A stretch of 64,000 nt of DNA from Theocolax elegans (GCA_026168455.1 CM047425.1:45890362-45954361), one strand, 5' to 3'; shown: positions 1-12,014, counted from the first letter of the stretch. Program-made: numbers and translations. The notes: a model not told the origin generated them from the letters alone.

Positions 1-182
1 CGATGGAACCACCGCGATCCTCTTTACATCTTCGCGTCCCTAACGTTCCCTATAGTTCAGATGCCCGTGCCTCTCATGCACTGACAAGTGCACGAAACGC
101 ACGCGCACCTGAACTGGCATCACATTATAGTGACACGCCGAGCCACTGAGTCGCGGTGTTCGAAAAATGCACATGAAAAAAT

Positions 183-268
183 TTTCAGAGGTACACGTCT
201 GGGATCGAACCCACGACCCTCGGTGTGAGAGTCGGGAGCTCTACCCATGAGCCACCGCGGCTCTCAAG
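183..268 (-). mobile_element. tRNA-like SINE head (fragment)
   Basis: Read on the minus strand, this stretch has a tRNA-like A box (GGCTCATGGGTAGAGC) and a good B box (GGTTCGATCCC) about 30 bases apart, as in the pol III promoter of a tRNA or tRNA-derived SINE. The anticodon arm does not pair cleanly and no acceptor stem closes, so I read it as a SINE head or tRNA pseudogene, not a working tRNA. The flanks (1-182 and 269-495) show nothing else I recognise. Confidence 0.5.
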
Positions 269-495
269 CCTGTTAATATTTATGAGATGTTGCCTCCGGC
301 CGTTCATGAGTTGCGCCTACTAGTAAAAAATAAACTTGGGCCGCTCAAATATAGGTACATTTGGACTCGTGATAGCGTTATATACGTACAAAAGAACGAT
401 AAATCGGAGAATTTTCGATTGTAACCGAGGATGATCTTAATAAATTGCTTTTGTGACTACATATTGATAGTAATGTTAACGATCCTTGTCTGGAC

Positions 496-903
496 GTGAA
501 CAATGAAATTATTACATCATCGTCTGCTTATCTGAGAGTTGCACATGTAAATGTAAACTCATTACTAGACCACCAAGTTGAGGTTGAATCGTTGATAAGT
601 TTGCAGAATTTGGATGTCCTTGCACTGTCTGAGACATGGTTGACCCCAAATCGTTCTGATTCGGTATACAATGTTGATGGGTATGTACTAATACGCAATG
701 ATCGAGGACTACCATCTATTACTGGTAAACGGGAATTTATGCAAGGTGGAGGTGTAGCGTGCTATCTAAAAAATGACATCTCTGTTAGAGTGCTTCAGGC
801 TCCTCAGATAACTGACATAAATGATACGGACTATTTAATTTTAGATTTGTCAATTCGTAATGTTAAGATACTTCTCGCAATTGTGTCGCAAGATAATCTA
901 TAA
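496..903 (+). pseudogene. LINE endonuclease (EEP) fragment
   Basis: The 135-residue frame matches the N-terminal half of the apurinic-type endonuclease/exonuclease/phosphatase domain of non-LTR retrotransposons. It shows NVNSL (residues 19-23), the metal-binding Glu in SETWL (45-49) and the GGGVACYLK block (84-92). In a whole element this domain nicks target DNA to prime reverse transcription. The GDFN and late SDH motifs and all of the reverse transcriptase are missing, and the frame stops where an LTR fragment begins at about 912. It looks like a CR1/Jockey-type LINE cut off by another insertion. Not a host gene. Confidence 0.75.
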
Positions 904-911
904 GTAAGACC

Positions 912-1415
912 GTCTAATGTCGGATACTTACCGGGCTGGTTGCTGGATACGGCCCGGTGACCCGATGTCCTTGACCACGTGCAGACACGATCCGTCGCCG
1001 CGGCGATTTGTCTGCCTCGGGGAGTGAATCAACTCCAGCAACTTGGTCCTTCCGCACTGCACTGCACTTAATTACGAAGTTGGCATGACACTCACGTATC
1101 ACCCGCGATATACGGGTTCCCGGTGGCCGGACGAACCGAACCGGTGCTAACCCGTATCACTGGATATGCAGTCATACGTGTGTTCATTTATATGCGAGTT
1201 CAGTCACGGCCGTTCGCAAACTAAAGTTTTCGGGCGATTCAAGATCGTGAAAAGTAACTAACTCACTCACACTTATTTACAAATGGTACGTGCATGCTCG
1301 CATACATAATATAAACAAACGGTTCACGCGGCCTTGACTGAATACAGTTCAAGATGCAAATACAATATACACTTTTAGATTCTATTAAATTTAATATGTA
1401 CAATGGAATATTCTT

Positions 1416-1465
<50 letters not shown>

Positions 1466-1492
1466 TTCCATTGCAGCGACGTCTCGTCGCAA
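912..1492 (-). mobile_element. Gypsy-type LTR fragment with (TA)n insertion
   Basis: On the minus strand this begins TTGCGACGAGACGTCG, exactly as the 3' LTR at 22420 does. It then follows that LTR block by block: the CAAGGCC segment, the AAGTGCAGTGC segment and the GCCCGGTAAGTA block (here at about 920-931). The LTR 3' end is absent. A (TA) run at 1419-1462 lies inside it. From 1493 to 2075 I see no gene or recognisable repeat. Confidence 0.65.
1419..1462. repeat. (TA)n microsatellite
   Basis: About 22 uninterrupted TA units inside the LTR fragment. The short frames translating to alternating Ile-Tyr across it are artefacts of the repeat. Confidence 0.9.
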
Positions 1493-2075
1493 GTATTATT
1501 ACGTATGCCATTTATCGACATTAATGACTTAAAATTATTAACATCGGTATTCGCGTCCACCTGGATGAGAGAGCTTTCCCTCTTCTCTCTAATAAAACCG
1601 CACGAATCGCGAACAATCGCCCGCACATAACTTAAATGGAGAGACAGGCACAACGCACGTGATCAAAGTACATTAATAGGTTTAGGTCACGAGGGCCGCA
1701 TATACAAACGGGCAATCCCACCCATCTTAAAAATGTCCTGTGCGTTTAGATTCCCTAGTTTGCTGCTGTGCGCCATCACCGCATCGCGAACCGAAAAAGA
1801 AACTAACTTAAAACCAATCCGCGTGTGTTCGTATTCGCGCTCGTACCTGCGTGACCTACGTCGTTCTCCTGAGGGATCTGTGATCGGTGACGTTACTCCC
1901 ATTTACAAATATCGGTCACCTGGTAGTAGGTTCTTCGTAGTCCAATCGCCTCTAATAGCGCAAATGGGGCAAAGTGCGTTCTGAGCGGCGGTCAACATAA
2001 GATGCAAATTAGAAGCAGTTGGCAGCTGATGCGTTCAAGTATAGCGAGTGGCACGCCAGAGGTCGCGTCAGAAGC

Positions 2076-2292
2076 TTTTTTTTATTATTATTTTAACGAC
2101 GCTCTTTTTATGCTCCCAAATCGGTGTTAATCAGCGACGGAGGTCATAAAATGTCTTTACTAATAAAGCACGTGTTGAAAATACATTCTCCAGTGGTGCT
2201 TGTATCAATCGTCCGGAGCCGGCAATCGAACCTGGGACTTCCAGATTACGAGCCTGACGCTCTTACCGATCGACCCATCGCAGGCCTCAGTC
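2076..2292 (-). mobile_element. tRNA-derived SINE, copy 1
   Basis: Minus-strand SINE. The head at about 2210-2290 has A- and B-box sequences and a CTCGTAATC anticodon arm. The body carries ATTGATACAAGCACCACTGG and GGGAGCATAAAAAGAGCG, and the tail is A-rich (T-run at 2077-2095 on the + strand). The same family recurs at 6643-6850 and 10812-11018, in better condition there. This copy has the most changes, so it is the oldest of the three. Bases 2293-2640 hold nothing I can name. Confidence 0.75.
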
Positions 2293-2639
2293 AGCAATTT
2301 GCATCCGCTCGGTGAGAGGGAGTTGGCCCAACAACATAGAACTCCGCTGTATGGCGTGAGGCAGCAACTATTGTACAAAGTACCTCAAGGTATCCACCTG
2401 GCATCGCTCCACCGTCAAATCCAAAGATCTACCAGAAAGCTGCCAGTCATCCGTGAAGCAAGTTTTACAAAAAAACTTTAAGGCAAATTTGGGCCCCCGG
2501 CTTTAACGAACGAAGTCAATTATGTTTACTCGAGTTGCATAAGCCAGCAGGAGTCCTATCCACCTGAAAAGAGGCACGAGATAATCTTATAAATAGAGCA
2601 TCAAAGACGGAGCGATGCAAAGCACGTCTGCCGTACTCA

Positions 2640-3925
2640 CCAGAGATTGATTGGTTGATTGATTGTTATCTTTATTGGGTAATGGGAGTGGTACCCCCAC
2701 TAACAATGACAATGATAGCCGTAATAAAAATAAAATAAAAGTATACGATATTAATTAACAAAATAATACAAATAAATATGTAAATAGATAAATAACAAGT
2801 AAATAAATAATATATAACAGACACAATCATCAGGCGCTAGTACGAATAAGCACATACGGAAACGCAGGAGCACAGAATCGCATACAAAAAAAAGGAGAAA
2901 ACGTTTAAAGCGCTAGAATAAATTAAGGAAAACAAGAAAAATATCGTTTGAAGGATACAAGAAATACGGACTAGAGATCCGTCAAGGGGGGCACGCAATC
3001 CTATCGCGACTGACCCTCGCGTCCCAACCCTGACGATCGAGCTCAGTAAGGTGGGATGAAAGGGCGGATTTAAATGATGTAAATGAGAAAGGAAAGTTAG
3101 TAAAAGGGAGCTGGTTTATGAGGCGAGAGGCAGTGATGATGAAGGAGTTATTCAGGGTTTCAGTTTTAGGTGAAAGACAATAAAGGGACGTGGGCAGGAA
3201 GGGGATGTGTGTGAGATGATGTTAAATGCACAGGAGACGATGAATAGAGACCTTCTAAGCTCGACCGACAGCCAGCCCAACTCGAGACGGTAGGGCGTCA
3301 CATGCAGCTCCAGGGAATGTTTCCTCAAACGAAACACACGTAAGCGTTTAATAAGCGCTGCAGTTTTAGATTCCTAATAACATCAAGGTCATTGAATACC
3401 GCGCACGCGTCATCAAAGTGCGGGAAGATAAGTGCTTCTATGAGATTCTTTCTATTCTGACGTGAAAGAACACGTTTAAAATATCTTAAGGAGCGCAGGA
3501 CTTTATGTATGCGTTGGGACACTTATGAGATATGGCGTGATCATTCCAGAGTAGGTGCGATCCGGACCCCCAGCGATTTGACCTCAGTCTCGTAACCAAG
3601 AAAATTGCCATCAATTGAGACTTTCGGAGCAGTTTCCAGGTTTATACGCGAAATAAAAGCCTGACTACCCAAAATCATCATATTCGTCTTGCTAACATTC
3701 AGCTACAACCCATTTGATACAACGGCGTTAGCATCTTCCGAAATTTGCTGAACTCCCTGGTCGTGGTCAGCGGGGTACTAGAATATGTGACTAGAATATT
3801 TTAAGACTTGAGGCAGGTCATTAATAAACATAGAAAATAGTAAAGTGCCTAAAACCCTGCCCTATGAAACACCCCTGGATGTGCCACCAAGCCAGACCGA
3901 GCTCGCCCCCAATTCATAATATTAA
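2640..3925 (-). pseudogene. LINE reverse transcriptase 3' half, decayed
   Basis: The minus strand encodes the C-terminal half of a CR1/Jockey-type LINE reverse transcriptase. From 5' to 3' it has a GV-x-x-GRVLGTLLF block (motif 4, at about 3850-3880), a mutated remnant where the catalytic Y-x-DD should be (about 3760-3785), the KTNMM block, the SQRIHKVLRSLRYFKR stretch (3325-3522) and the closing HVTPYRLELGWLSVELRR block (about 3240-3310). Stops and frame changes break it. The 3' end carries a TTGA/ATTG-type tail at about 2645-2665. The breakpoint of the 4.17 kb duplication (3667) lies inside it, so only its 5' part recurs in copy 2. Confidence 0.75.
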
Positions 3926-4851
3926 AAGTCAAGCAAGATAAGGATGGTGATCATATATAGTCTAGTATCAGACGGCGACTCAACCTTGTTTGACTTGGCT
4001 AGAGGAAAGAGAAGGGATTTTTTCTAAGAATCCGGGAAATAACCAGTTGAGAGAGAAAGATTGAAGATTTCCATAGTAGACTGGTAATAGACTTCGATGT
4101 TGTGCTAGTGGTTGCAAAACTCGATCCCTGACTGTTTCGAGCAAGCCAACGGCGTATCTCAATTACTTGAGAGTTCACCAAGGAGAGGTTCGCAGCGGAT
4201 AATACCTGCTTAACAACCTCCCCATTTGAGAAGTTAACGTCTTTAGGGACGCATAGGATCAGTATGTCGCAGAAGGCTCTGCCCAAGAAAAAGGAAGCCT
4301 TACAAAACCGGTTGGAGCATCCTTGGTTGATCGACGGAGATCTGCGCTTGCAGTCTCAAGTTCCAATAAAAGTTTCGAAACGTTGATAAATCTCGTCTCT
4401 ATCGATACCTTGATCAGGGAGACCCGCGAGTTAAGATCTTTAATTTTGCACGCCAAGTCCCGGACCGATGACTCAATCTAAATTTATAATAGATATATCT
4501 AAATTTATAATTAGAATTTCGGAAAGTAATTTTGTTCTTCTTCTGCTTCTGGAATTTTGTTTGATTTGATTTTGATTAATTAGATAGTCATTACAAATTT
4601 GTAACGATCTTGTTTGTCAAAGTAGTTATAATTATATCTAATTATTGACTTTAAATCGCCCGTCTATGTATTACAAGGTATATATGAATTTATTATTGGT
4701 ATTTTACGAGCTAAATTGCGTTATTCAATATTTTCTTAAATACTGCGAAAACCCTTTATTTAGCAACTTACTTGCATGTCTCTAAGTCTTAAATGTAGCC
4801 AAAGGTATTAGAACATTAATTGAAGGAAGAGCGAAAACGAAATAAATTAAG

Positions 4852-5125
4852 GTTCCCAGATCGGGATCGAACTCATGGTCTCCTGCTTACCGGGCAGTTA
4901 CCTTACCACATTGTGCGTTGAAGTCTTATGTCTAGTAAATATTATATTTAAAATATTAAAAATATTATAGATATTTGGTAGCGGGGGAGGGATTTCTAAA
5001 GGAAAGATCGATAAATAATGACTTCAACGTACAACATACGCGGAATCATCGGATTTCCAGTGGCCAAGTGGTAGACAACTGCTCGGTAAGCAGGAAACCA
5101 TTGGTTCGATCCCGACCTGGGGACG
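4852..5125. repeat. Inverted pair of tRNA-like SINE heads
   Basis: A minus-strand tRNA-like segment (about 4852-4920, B box read on the minus strand as GAGTTCGATCCC) faces a plus-strand one (about 5055-5125, B box GGTTCGATCCC). The two are recognisably the same sequence and share an inner GTTGAAGTC block at 4918 and, inverted, at 5021, so the pair can form a hairpin. The right arm has about 25 extra bases. The anticodon arms lack a clean seven-base loop. They are SINE relics rather than tRNA genes. Confidence 0.65.
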
Positions 5126-5199
5126 TTGATTCAAATGTTTCCAGAAATATAATTACAATTTTTTGTTATACTCCTTATTGTTGGTCAATTTCAGATTTG

Positions 5200-6640
5200 T
5201 ACTCTCTCTTCCGGGTCATTTGGTTATAGCTCTCTTTCAGTTATATTAACCATCAACATATTAAATCACTCTTGTCTGTGCTATTTGGTTTTAGTTGCCT
5301 GACTGCTACGTTGACTTTCAGATACTTTAATCTCTCCATCTCGGGTTGTATGGCTTTAGCTGCCTCCCCGCAAGTTCGGCTGTCAGATAATTAAATCTCT
5401 TTTACCCGGGTTATTTTATCGTAGCTACCTGTCTGATGGAATGGCTTTTGAAATCTTGAATTACTCTCGCTCTATTATTTGGTTTTAGCTGCCTGTCTGC
5501 TAGGATCGATTTGATATATTAGATATCTCTTTCCCGAGACATACGGTTTTAGCTGCCAGTCTCCTATATTGACCGTCAAAAAATTAATTTTCCCTATTCC
5601 GAGATATTTAGTTTCAGGCAATTTAAACTCTTCATCCCGGGTTATTTGGGTATAGCTGCCTGTGTGTTACATTGGACGGCAGACAATTTAATCTCCTTAC
5701 TACGGATTATATGATTATAGATGCCTATCAATAAGATTGGCTTTAAGATAATTTAAAATTTATATCCCCGTTATTTGATTTAAGCTGCCTGTCTACTAGA
5801 TTGGCCGTCAAATAATTAAATCTCTCTTACCCGGGTCTATTTGGTTTATTAAAATATTAGATCACTTTTGTACGATTATTTGGTTTTAACTGTCTGTCTG
5901 CTAGAATGGATTTTGGAAAGTTAAATCTCTCTATTCCGGTTTATTTGGTTTTAACAGCAGTCTGTTAGAATGGCTTATTAACTATTATGTCATTGTATTC
6001 CGGGTTATTTGTTTCAGTAGCCTGTCTGTTGTGTTGCCATCAGATAATTAGATCTCTCTTTTGGGTTACATAGTTTTTGATGCCTGTCTGCTAGATTGAC
6101 CATTAGATAATTAAATCTCTCTTGCCCGGGATATTTAGTTTTAGCTACCTGTCTGTTACGATGTCCTGTGAAAAATTAAATCACTTTTGTGCCGGTTATT
6201 TGTTATTTACTGCCTGTTTGCTAAAATGGATTTTGAAATATTAAACATCGCTTTTCCGGGTTTTTCGTTTTAGCAGCCTGTCTGTTATATTGGCTGTCGG
6301 ATAATTGAATCTCTCTTGCTTGGGTTATGTGGTTTTAGCTACCTAGCTGCTAGACTGGATTTTGGAATATTAAATATCTTTCCCGTGCTATTTGGGTTTC
6401 GCTGTCTGCCTGTTGTGTTAGGCTTTGGATAATTGGATCCCTCTTTTCCGGGTTACATGGTTTTCGCTGCCTGTCTGCTAGAATGGCCATCATAAAATTA
6501 ATATTCCCTATTCCAGGTTATTTAGTTTCAGCTGCTTGCCTGCTATATTGGCCGACAGGCAATTCATACTCTGCACCCCGGGTTTGCATTATATGGTTAA
6601 AGATGCTTATCTGCTAGATTATCTTTAAGATAAATTAAAG
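5200..6640. repeat. ~65 bp degenerate tandem array, copy 1
   Basis: About 21 head-to-tail units of 62-70 bp. A typical unit reads TTATTTGGTTTTAGCTGCC, then TGTCTGCTAGA(T)TGGC, then an ATAATTAAATCTCT block ending near CCCGGG. Units differ from one another by many substitutions and small indels, so the array is old. Its two copies in the tandem duplication are nearly identical, so that duplication is young or artefactual. It codes for nothing I can see. Confidence 0.8.
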
Positions 6641-6642
6641 AA

Positions 6643-6850
6643 GCCTGCGATGGCTCGGTCGGTAGGGCGTCGGGCTCGTAATCTGGAGGTCGCAGGTTCG
6701 ATTCCCGGCCATGGCCGATTGATACAAGCACCACTGGCGAATATATTTTCACAAAGTGATTTCTTCACCAAGACATCGTATGAGCTCCGTCGCTGATTAG
6801 CATCGATTTGGGAGCATAAAAAGAGCGAAGTTAAAATAATAAAAAAAAAT
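6643..6850 (+). mobile_element. tRNA-derived SINE, copy 2
   Basis: Complete-looking SINE. The head has an A box (GATGGCTCGGTCGGTAGGGC), a CTCGTAATC anticodon arm and a B box (GGTTCGATTCCCGGCC). The body has a GATTGATACAAGCACC block, and the end is AATAATAAAAAAAAA. The anticodon position reads CGT, suggesting descent from a Thr- or Met-like tRNA. It directly follows the last unit of the ~65 bp array. Confidence 0.8.
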
Positions 6851-7495
6851 TATAATTTAAACCAAATCAATATTCATGTTTCATCTATATACCCGTGAAT
6901 AGGTAATTGCGAACTCGTGGAAGGGTTGTCTGATTGCGATTTTTTCTCTTCGTTGCTTTATATACGTCAATATACATAAGTCAGAAAATGAAAAATAAAG
7001 TTGCTGAAAAGGAGGTTTTGACCAAGATTGAAAAAACATTAAATTGGCGTAAGTTAGCTCGTAAAGATAGATTAAGTTCATATATATATATATAATAAAG
7101 GAAAGAGAAACTGGATAACTCTGGTTGTTGTCGCCGTTCGACGTTCGCTTTAAAACTAGGGTAAAAATTCGGAATAGTATTTAAAGATTTGGTTACGTGG
7201 TATAGCGAGATGGAACAAGAAAGATCGGCGAACGCGAAAATGTATTGGTAACTTTGGATGAATTAGTGACTAGCAGATCGTGTAACAACTCAAACTTATT
7301 TTGCAAAAATTAAAGTGGTATTTGATTTGTCACTTGGCATATTTGTTCGTGTACATTATACAAATCGTGTATTTCTATTCTTGAGAAACTATTCTTAATA
7401 TAATATCTATAATATTCTTATCTCTTTCCTTCCCAACACGATATATTTATATAAGTGTTTATTAATTGTTTTTACCCGTAAACTATTATGCCACT

Positions 7496-7715
7496 TGCGA
7501 CGAGACGTCGTTGTAATGAAATAAATAATATTTCGTGTATTATATTATTTCATGTGTATGTAAATATTGTATCTTAAAATCTCGCACGTTGTTATTGTTT
7601 CGTGTGTTGCCTATTCAAGGCCACGAAACACGCGTGTTTATATCGACGAACGAGGATGTGTGCGAGCATCCGTATATTCAATTGTAATTGTGTGTGTGTT
7701 TCCTCTGGAAAACCA
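7496..7715 (+). mobile_element. LTR 5' fragment in duplication copy 1
   Basis: Starts TGCGACGAGACGTCGTTG and matches the first ~210 bases of the LTR at 22420, including the GTATTATATTATTTCATG stretch, the TCTCGCACGTTG block and the GAGCATCCGTATATTC block. It diverges after the GT run at about 7692-7701. A short stretch I cannot assign (to 7840) follows. Confidence 0.7.
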
Positions 7716-9019
7716 ACTGCGTGCGTTCACGCCGCCGGAGGGGAACGCCGATGGCTGACATTGTTAACTTCAGCGTCTCAGTAGGATAAATCGCAGCAAT
7801 GGACATTGGTCAGTTGTAGAGGTAGCCTGCTGGTGTTGAGACCCAAAATCATCATATTCGTCTTGCAAACATTCAGCTACCAACCCATTTGATACAACGG
7901 CGTTAGCATCTTCCGAATTTGCTGAACTCCCTGGTCGTGGTCAGCGGGTACTAGAATATGTGACTAGAATATTTTAAGACTTGAGGCAGGTCATTAATAA
8001 ACATAGAAATAGTAAGTGCCTAAAACCCTGCCCTATGAAACACCCCTGGATGTGCCACCAAGCCAGACCGAGCTCGCCCCCAATTCATAATATTAAAAGT
8101 CAAGCAAGATAAGGATGGTGATCATATATAGTCTAGTATCAGACGGCGACTCAACCTTGTTTGACTTGGCTAGAGGAAAGAGAAGGGATTTTTTCTAAGA
8201 ATCCGGGAAATAACCAGTTGAGAGAGAAAGATTGAAGATTTCCATAGTAGACTGGTAATAGACTTCGATGTTGTGCTAGTGGTTGCAAAACTCGATCCCT
8301 GACTGTTTCGAGCAAGCCAACGGCGTATCTCAATTACTTGAGAGTTCACCAAGGAGAGGTTCGCAGCGGATAATACCTGCTTAACAACCTCCCCATTTGA
8401 GAAGTTAACGTCTTTAGGGACGCATAGGATCAGTATGTCGCAGAAGGCTCTGCCCAAGAAAAGGAAGCCTTACAAACCGGTTGGAGCATCCTTGGTTGAT
8501 CGACGGAGATCTGCGCTTGCAGTCTCAAGTTCCAATAAAAGTTTCGAAACGTTGATAAATCTCGTCTCTATCGATACCTTGATCAGGGAGACCCGCGAGT
8601 TAAGATCTTTAATTTTGCACGCCAAGTCCCGGACCGATGACTCAATCTAAATTTATAATAGATATATCTAAATTTATAATTAGAATTTCGGAAAGTAATT
8701 TTGTTCTTCTTCTGCTTCTGGAATTTTGTTTGATTTGATTTGATTAATTAGATAGTCATTACAAATTTGTAACGATCTTGTTTGTCAAAGTAGTTATAAT
8801 TATATCTAATTATTGACTTTAAATCGCCCGTCTATGTATTACAAGGTATATATGAATTTATTATTGGTATTTTACGAGCTAAATTGCGTTATTCAATATT
8901 TTCTTAAATACTGCGAAAACCCTTTATTTAGCAACTTACTTGCATGTCTCTAAGTCTTAAATGTAGCCAAAGGTATTAGAACATTAATTGAAGGAAGAGC
9001 GAAAACGAAATAAATTAAG

Positions 9020-9293
9020 GTTCCCAGATCGGGATCGAACTCATGGTCTCCTGCTTACCGGGCAGTTACCTTACCACATTGTGCGTTGAAGTCTTATGTC
9101 TAGTAAATATTATATTTAAAATATTAAAAATATTATAGATATTTGGTAGCGGGGGAGGGATTTCTAAAGGAAAGATCGATAAATAATGACTTCAACGTAC
9201 AACATACGCGGAATCATCGGATTTCCAGTGGCCAAGTGGTAGACAACTGCTCGGTAAGCAGGAAACCATTGGTTCGATCCCGACCTGGGGACG
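9020..9293. repeat. Inverted tRNA-like pair, copy 2
   Basis: Duplicate of the inverted SINE-head pair at 4852-5125, with no visible change. Confidence 0.65.
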
Positions 9294-9367
9294 TTGATTC
9301 AAATGTTTCCAGAAATATAATTACAATTTTTTGTTATACTCCTTATTGTTGGTCAATTTCAGATTTG

Positions 9368-10808
9368 TACTCTCTCTTCCGGGTCATTTGGTTATAGCTC
9401 TCTTTCAGTTATATTAACCATCAACATATTAAATCACTCTTGTCTGTGCTATTTGGTTTTAGTTGCCTGACTGCTACGTTGACTTTCAGATACTTTAATC
9501 TCTCCATCTCGGGTTGTATGGCTTTAGCTGCCTCCCCGCAAGTTCGGCTGTCAGATAATTAAATCTCTTTTACCCGGGTTATTTTATCGTAGCTACCTGT
9601 CTGATGGAATGGCTTTTGAAATCTTGAATTACTCTCGCTCTATTATTTGGTTTTAGCTGCCTGTCTGCTAGGATCGATTTGATATATTAGATATCTCTTT
9701 CCCGAGACATACGGTTTTAGCTGCCAGTCTCCTATATTGACCGTCAAAAAATTAATTTTCCCTATTCCGAGATATTTAGTTTCAGGCAATTTAAACTCTT
9801 CATCCCGGGTTATTTGGGTATAGCTGCCTGTGTGTTACATTGGACGGCAGACAATTTAATCTCCTTACTACGGATTATATGATTATAGATGCCTATCAAT
9901 AAGATTGGCTTTAAGATAATTTAAAATTTATATCCCCGTTATTTGATTTAAGCTGCCTGTCTACTAGATTGGCCGTCAAATAATTAAATCTCTCTTACCC
10001 GGGTCTATTTGGTTTATTAAAATATTAGATCACTTTTGTACGATTATTTGGTTTTAACTGTCTGTCTGCTAGAATGGATTTTGGAAAGTTAAATCTCTCT
10101 ATTCCGGTTTATTTGGTTTTAACAGCAGTCTGTTAGAATGGCTTATTAACTATTATGTCATTGTATTCCGGGTTATTTGTTTCAGTAGCCTGTCTGTTGT
10201 GTTGCCATCAGATAATTAGATCTCTCTTTTTGGGTTACATAGTTTTTGATGCCTGTCTGCTAGATTGACCATTAGATAATTAAATCTCTCTTGCCCGGGA
10301 TATTTAGTTTTAGCTACCTGTCTGTTACGATGTCCTGTGAAAAATTAAATCACTTTTGTGCCGGTTATTTGTTATTTACTGCCTGTTTGCTAAAATGGAT
10401 TTTGAAATATTAAACATCGCTTTTCCGGGTTTTTCGTTTTAGCAGCCTGTCTGTTATATTGGCTGTCGGATAATTGAATCTCTCTTGCTTGGGTTATGTG
10501 GTTTTAGCTACCTAGCTGCTAGACTGGATTTTGGAATATTAAATATCTTTCCCGTGCTATTTGGGTTTCGCTGTCTGCCTGTTGTGTTAGGCTTTGGATA
10601 ATTGGATCCCTCTTTTCCGGGTTACATGGTTTTCGCTGCCTGTCTGCTAGAATGGCCATCATAAAATTAATATTCCCTATTCCAGGTTATTTAGTTTCAG
10701 CTGCTTGCCTGCTATATTGGCCGACAGGCAATTCATACTCTGCACCCCGGGTTTGCATTATATGGTTAAAGATGCTTATCTGCTAGATTATCTTTAAGAT
10801 AAATTAAA
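9368..10808. repeat. ~65 bp degenerate tandem array, copy 2
   Basis: Duplicate of the array at 5200-6640. It keeps the same unit order and the same private changes in each unit, which shows it arose by duplication of the whole block and not by separate expansion. Confidence 0.8.
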
Positions 10809-10811
10809 GAA

Positions 10812-11018
10812 GCCTGCGATGGCTCGGTCGGTAGGGCGTCGGGCTCGTAATCTGGAGGTCGCAGGTTCGATTCCCGGCCATGGCCGATTGATACAAGCAC
10901 CACTGGCGAATATATTTTCACAAAGTGATTTCTTCACCAAGACATCGTATGAGCTCCGTCGCTGATTAGCATCGATTTGGGAGCATAAAAAGAGCGAAGT
11001 TAAAATAATAAAAAAAAT
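10812..11018 (+). mobile_element. tRNA-derived SINE, copy 3
   Basis: Duplicate of the SINE at 6643-6850. The poly-A tail is one or two bases shorter. Confidence 0.8.
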
Positions 11019-11664
11019 TATAATTTAAACCAAATCAATATTCATGTTTCATCTATATACCCGTGAATAGGTAATTGCGAACTCGTGGAAGGGTTGTCTG
11101 ATTGCGATTTTTTCTCTTCGTTGCTTTATATACGTCAATATACATAAGTCAGAAAATGAAAAATAAAGTTGCTGAAAAGGAGGTTTTGACCAAGATTGAA
11201 AAAACATTAAATTGGCGTAAGTTAGCTCGTAAAGATAGATTAAGTTCATATATATATATATAATAAAGGAAAGAGAAACTGGATAACTCTGGTTGTTGTC
11301 GCCGTTCGACGTTCGCTTTAAAACTAGGGTAAAAATTCGGAATAGTATTTAAAGATTTGGTTACGTGGTATAGCGAGATGGAACAAGAAAGATCGGCGAA
11401 CGCGAAAATGTATTGGTAACTTTGGATGAATTAGTGACTAGCAGATCGTGTAACAACTCAAACTTATTTTGCAAAAATTAAAGTGGTATTTGATTTGTCA
11501 CTTGGCATATTTGTTCGTGTACATTATACAAATCGTGTATTTCTATTCTTGAGAAACTATTCTTAATATAATATCTATAATATTCTTATCTCTTTCCTTC
11601 CCAACACGATATATTTATATAAGTGTTTATTAATTTGTTTTTACCCGTAAACTATTATGCCACT

Positions 11665-11885
11665 TGCGACGAGACGTCGTTGTAATGAAATAAATAATAT
11701 TTCGTGTATTATATTATTTCATGTGTATGTAAATATTGTATCTTAAAATCTCGCACGTTGTTATTGTTTCGTGTGTTGCCTATTCAAGGCCACGAAACAC
11801 GCGTGTTTATATCGACGAACGAGGATGTGTGCGAGCATCCGTATATTCAATTGTAATTGTGTGTGTGTGTTCCTCTGGAAAACCA
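11665..11885 (+). mobile_element. LTR 5' fragment in duplication copy 2
   Basis: Duplicate of 7496-7715, with one more GT unit in the GT run. Confidence 0.7.
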
Positions 11886-12014
11886 ACTGCGTGCGTTCAC
11901 GCCGCCGGAGGGGGAAACGCCGATGGCTGACATTGTTAACTTCAGCGTCTCAGTAGGATAAATCGCAGCAATGGACATTGGTCAGTTGTAGAGGTAGCCT
12001 GCTGGTGTTGAGAC

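Larger units (their letters stand above)
3667..7840. repeat. 4.17 kb tandem duplication, copy 1
   Basis: The sequence from 3667 to 7840 repeats head-to-tail at 7841-12014. The copies differ at only a handful of places, nearly all one-base length changes in homopolymers or short repeats. The unit holds, in order: a LINE RT piece, an unassigned stretch (3926-4850), a pair of inverted tRNA-like sequences, a ~65 bp tandem array, a SINE, an unassigned AT-rich stretch (6851-7495) and an LTR 5' piece. The frames inside (60-95 residues) recur in both copies and match nothing I know. Confidence 0.95.
7841..12014. repeat. 4.17 kb tandem duplication, copy 2
   Basis: Second copy of the unit at 3667-7840. 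It starts inside the LINE RT sequence (ACCCAAAATC at 7841) and ends at GTTGAGAC (about 12007-12014), after which unique sequence follows. The junction shares only 2-3 bases. Contents are as in copy 1. Confidence 0.95.

Noticed and set aside
1263..1653. Frames with long Ile-Tyr runs
   Set aside because: Translations of the (TA) microsatellite at 1419-1462 in several frames. The same applies at 32680 and 40990.
5200..6640. CRISPR-like array
   Set aside because: Units are contiguous and degenerate, with no unique spacers or constant repeats. The context is an insect-type genome.
6661..6730. Functional tRNA gene
   Set aside because: A and B boxes are good, but the acceptor stem does not pair and the sequence continues into a SINE body with an A-rich tail, in three copies.
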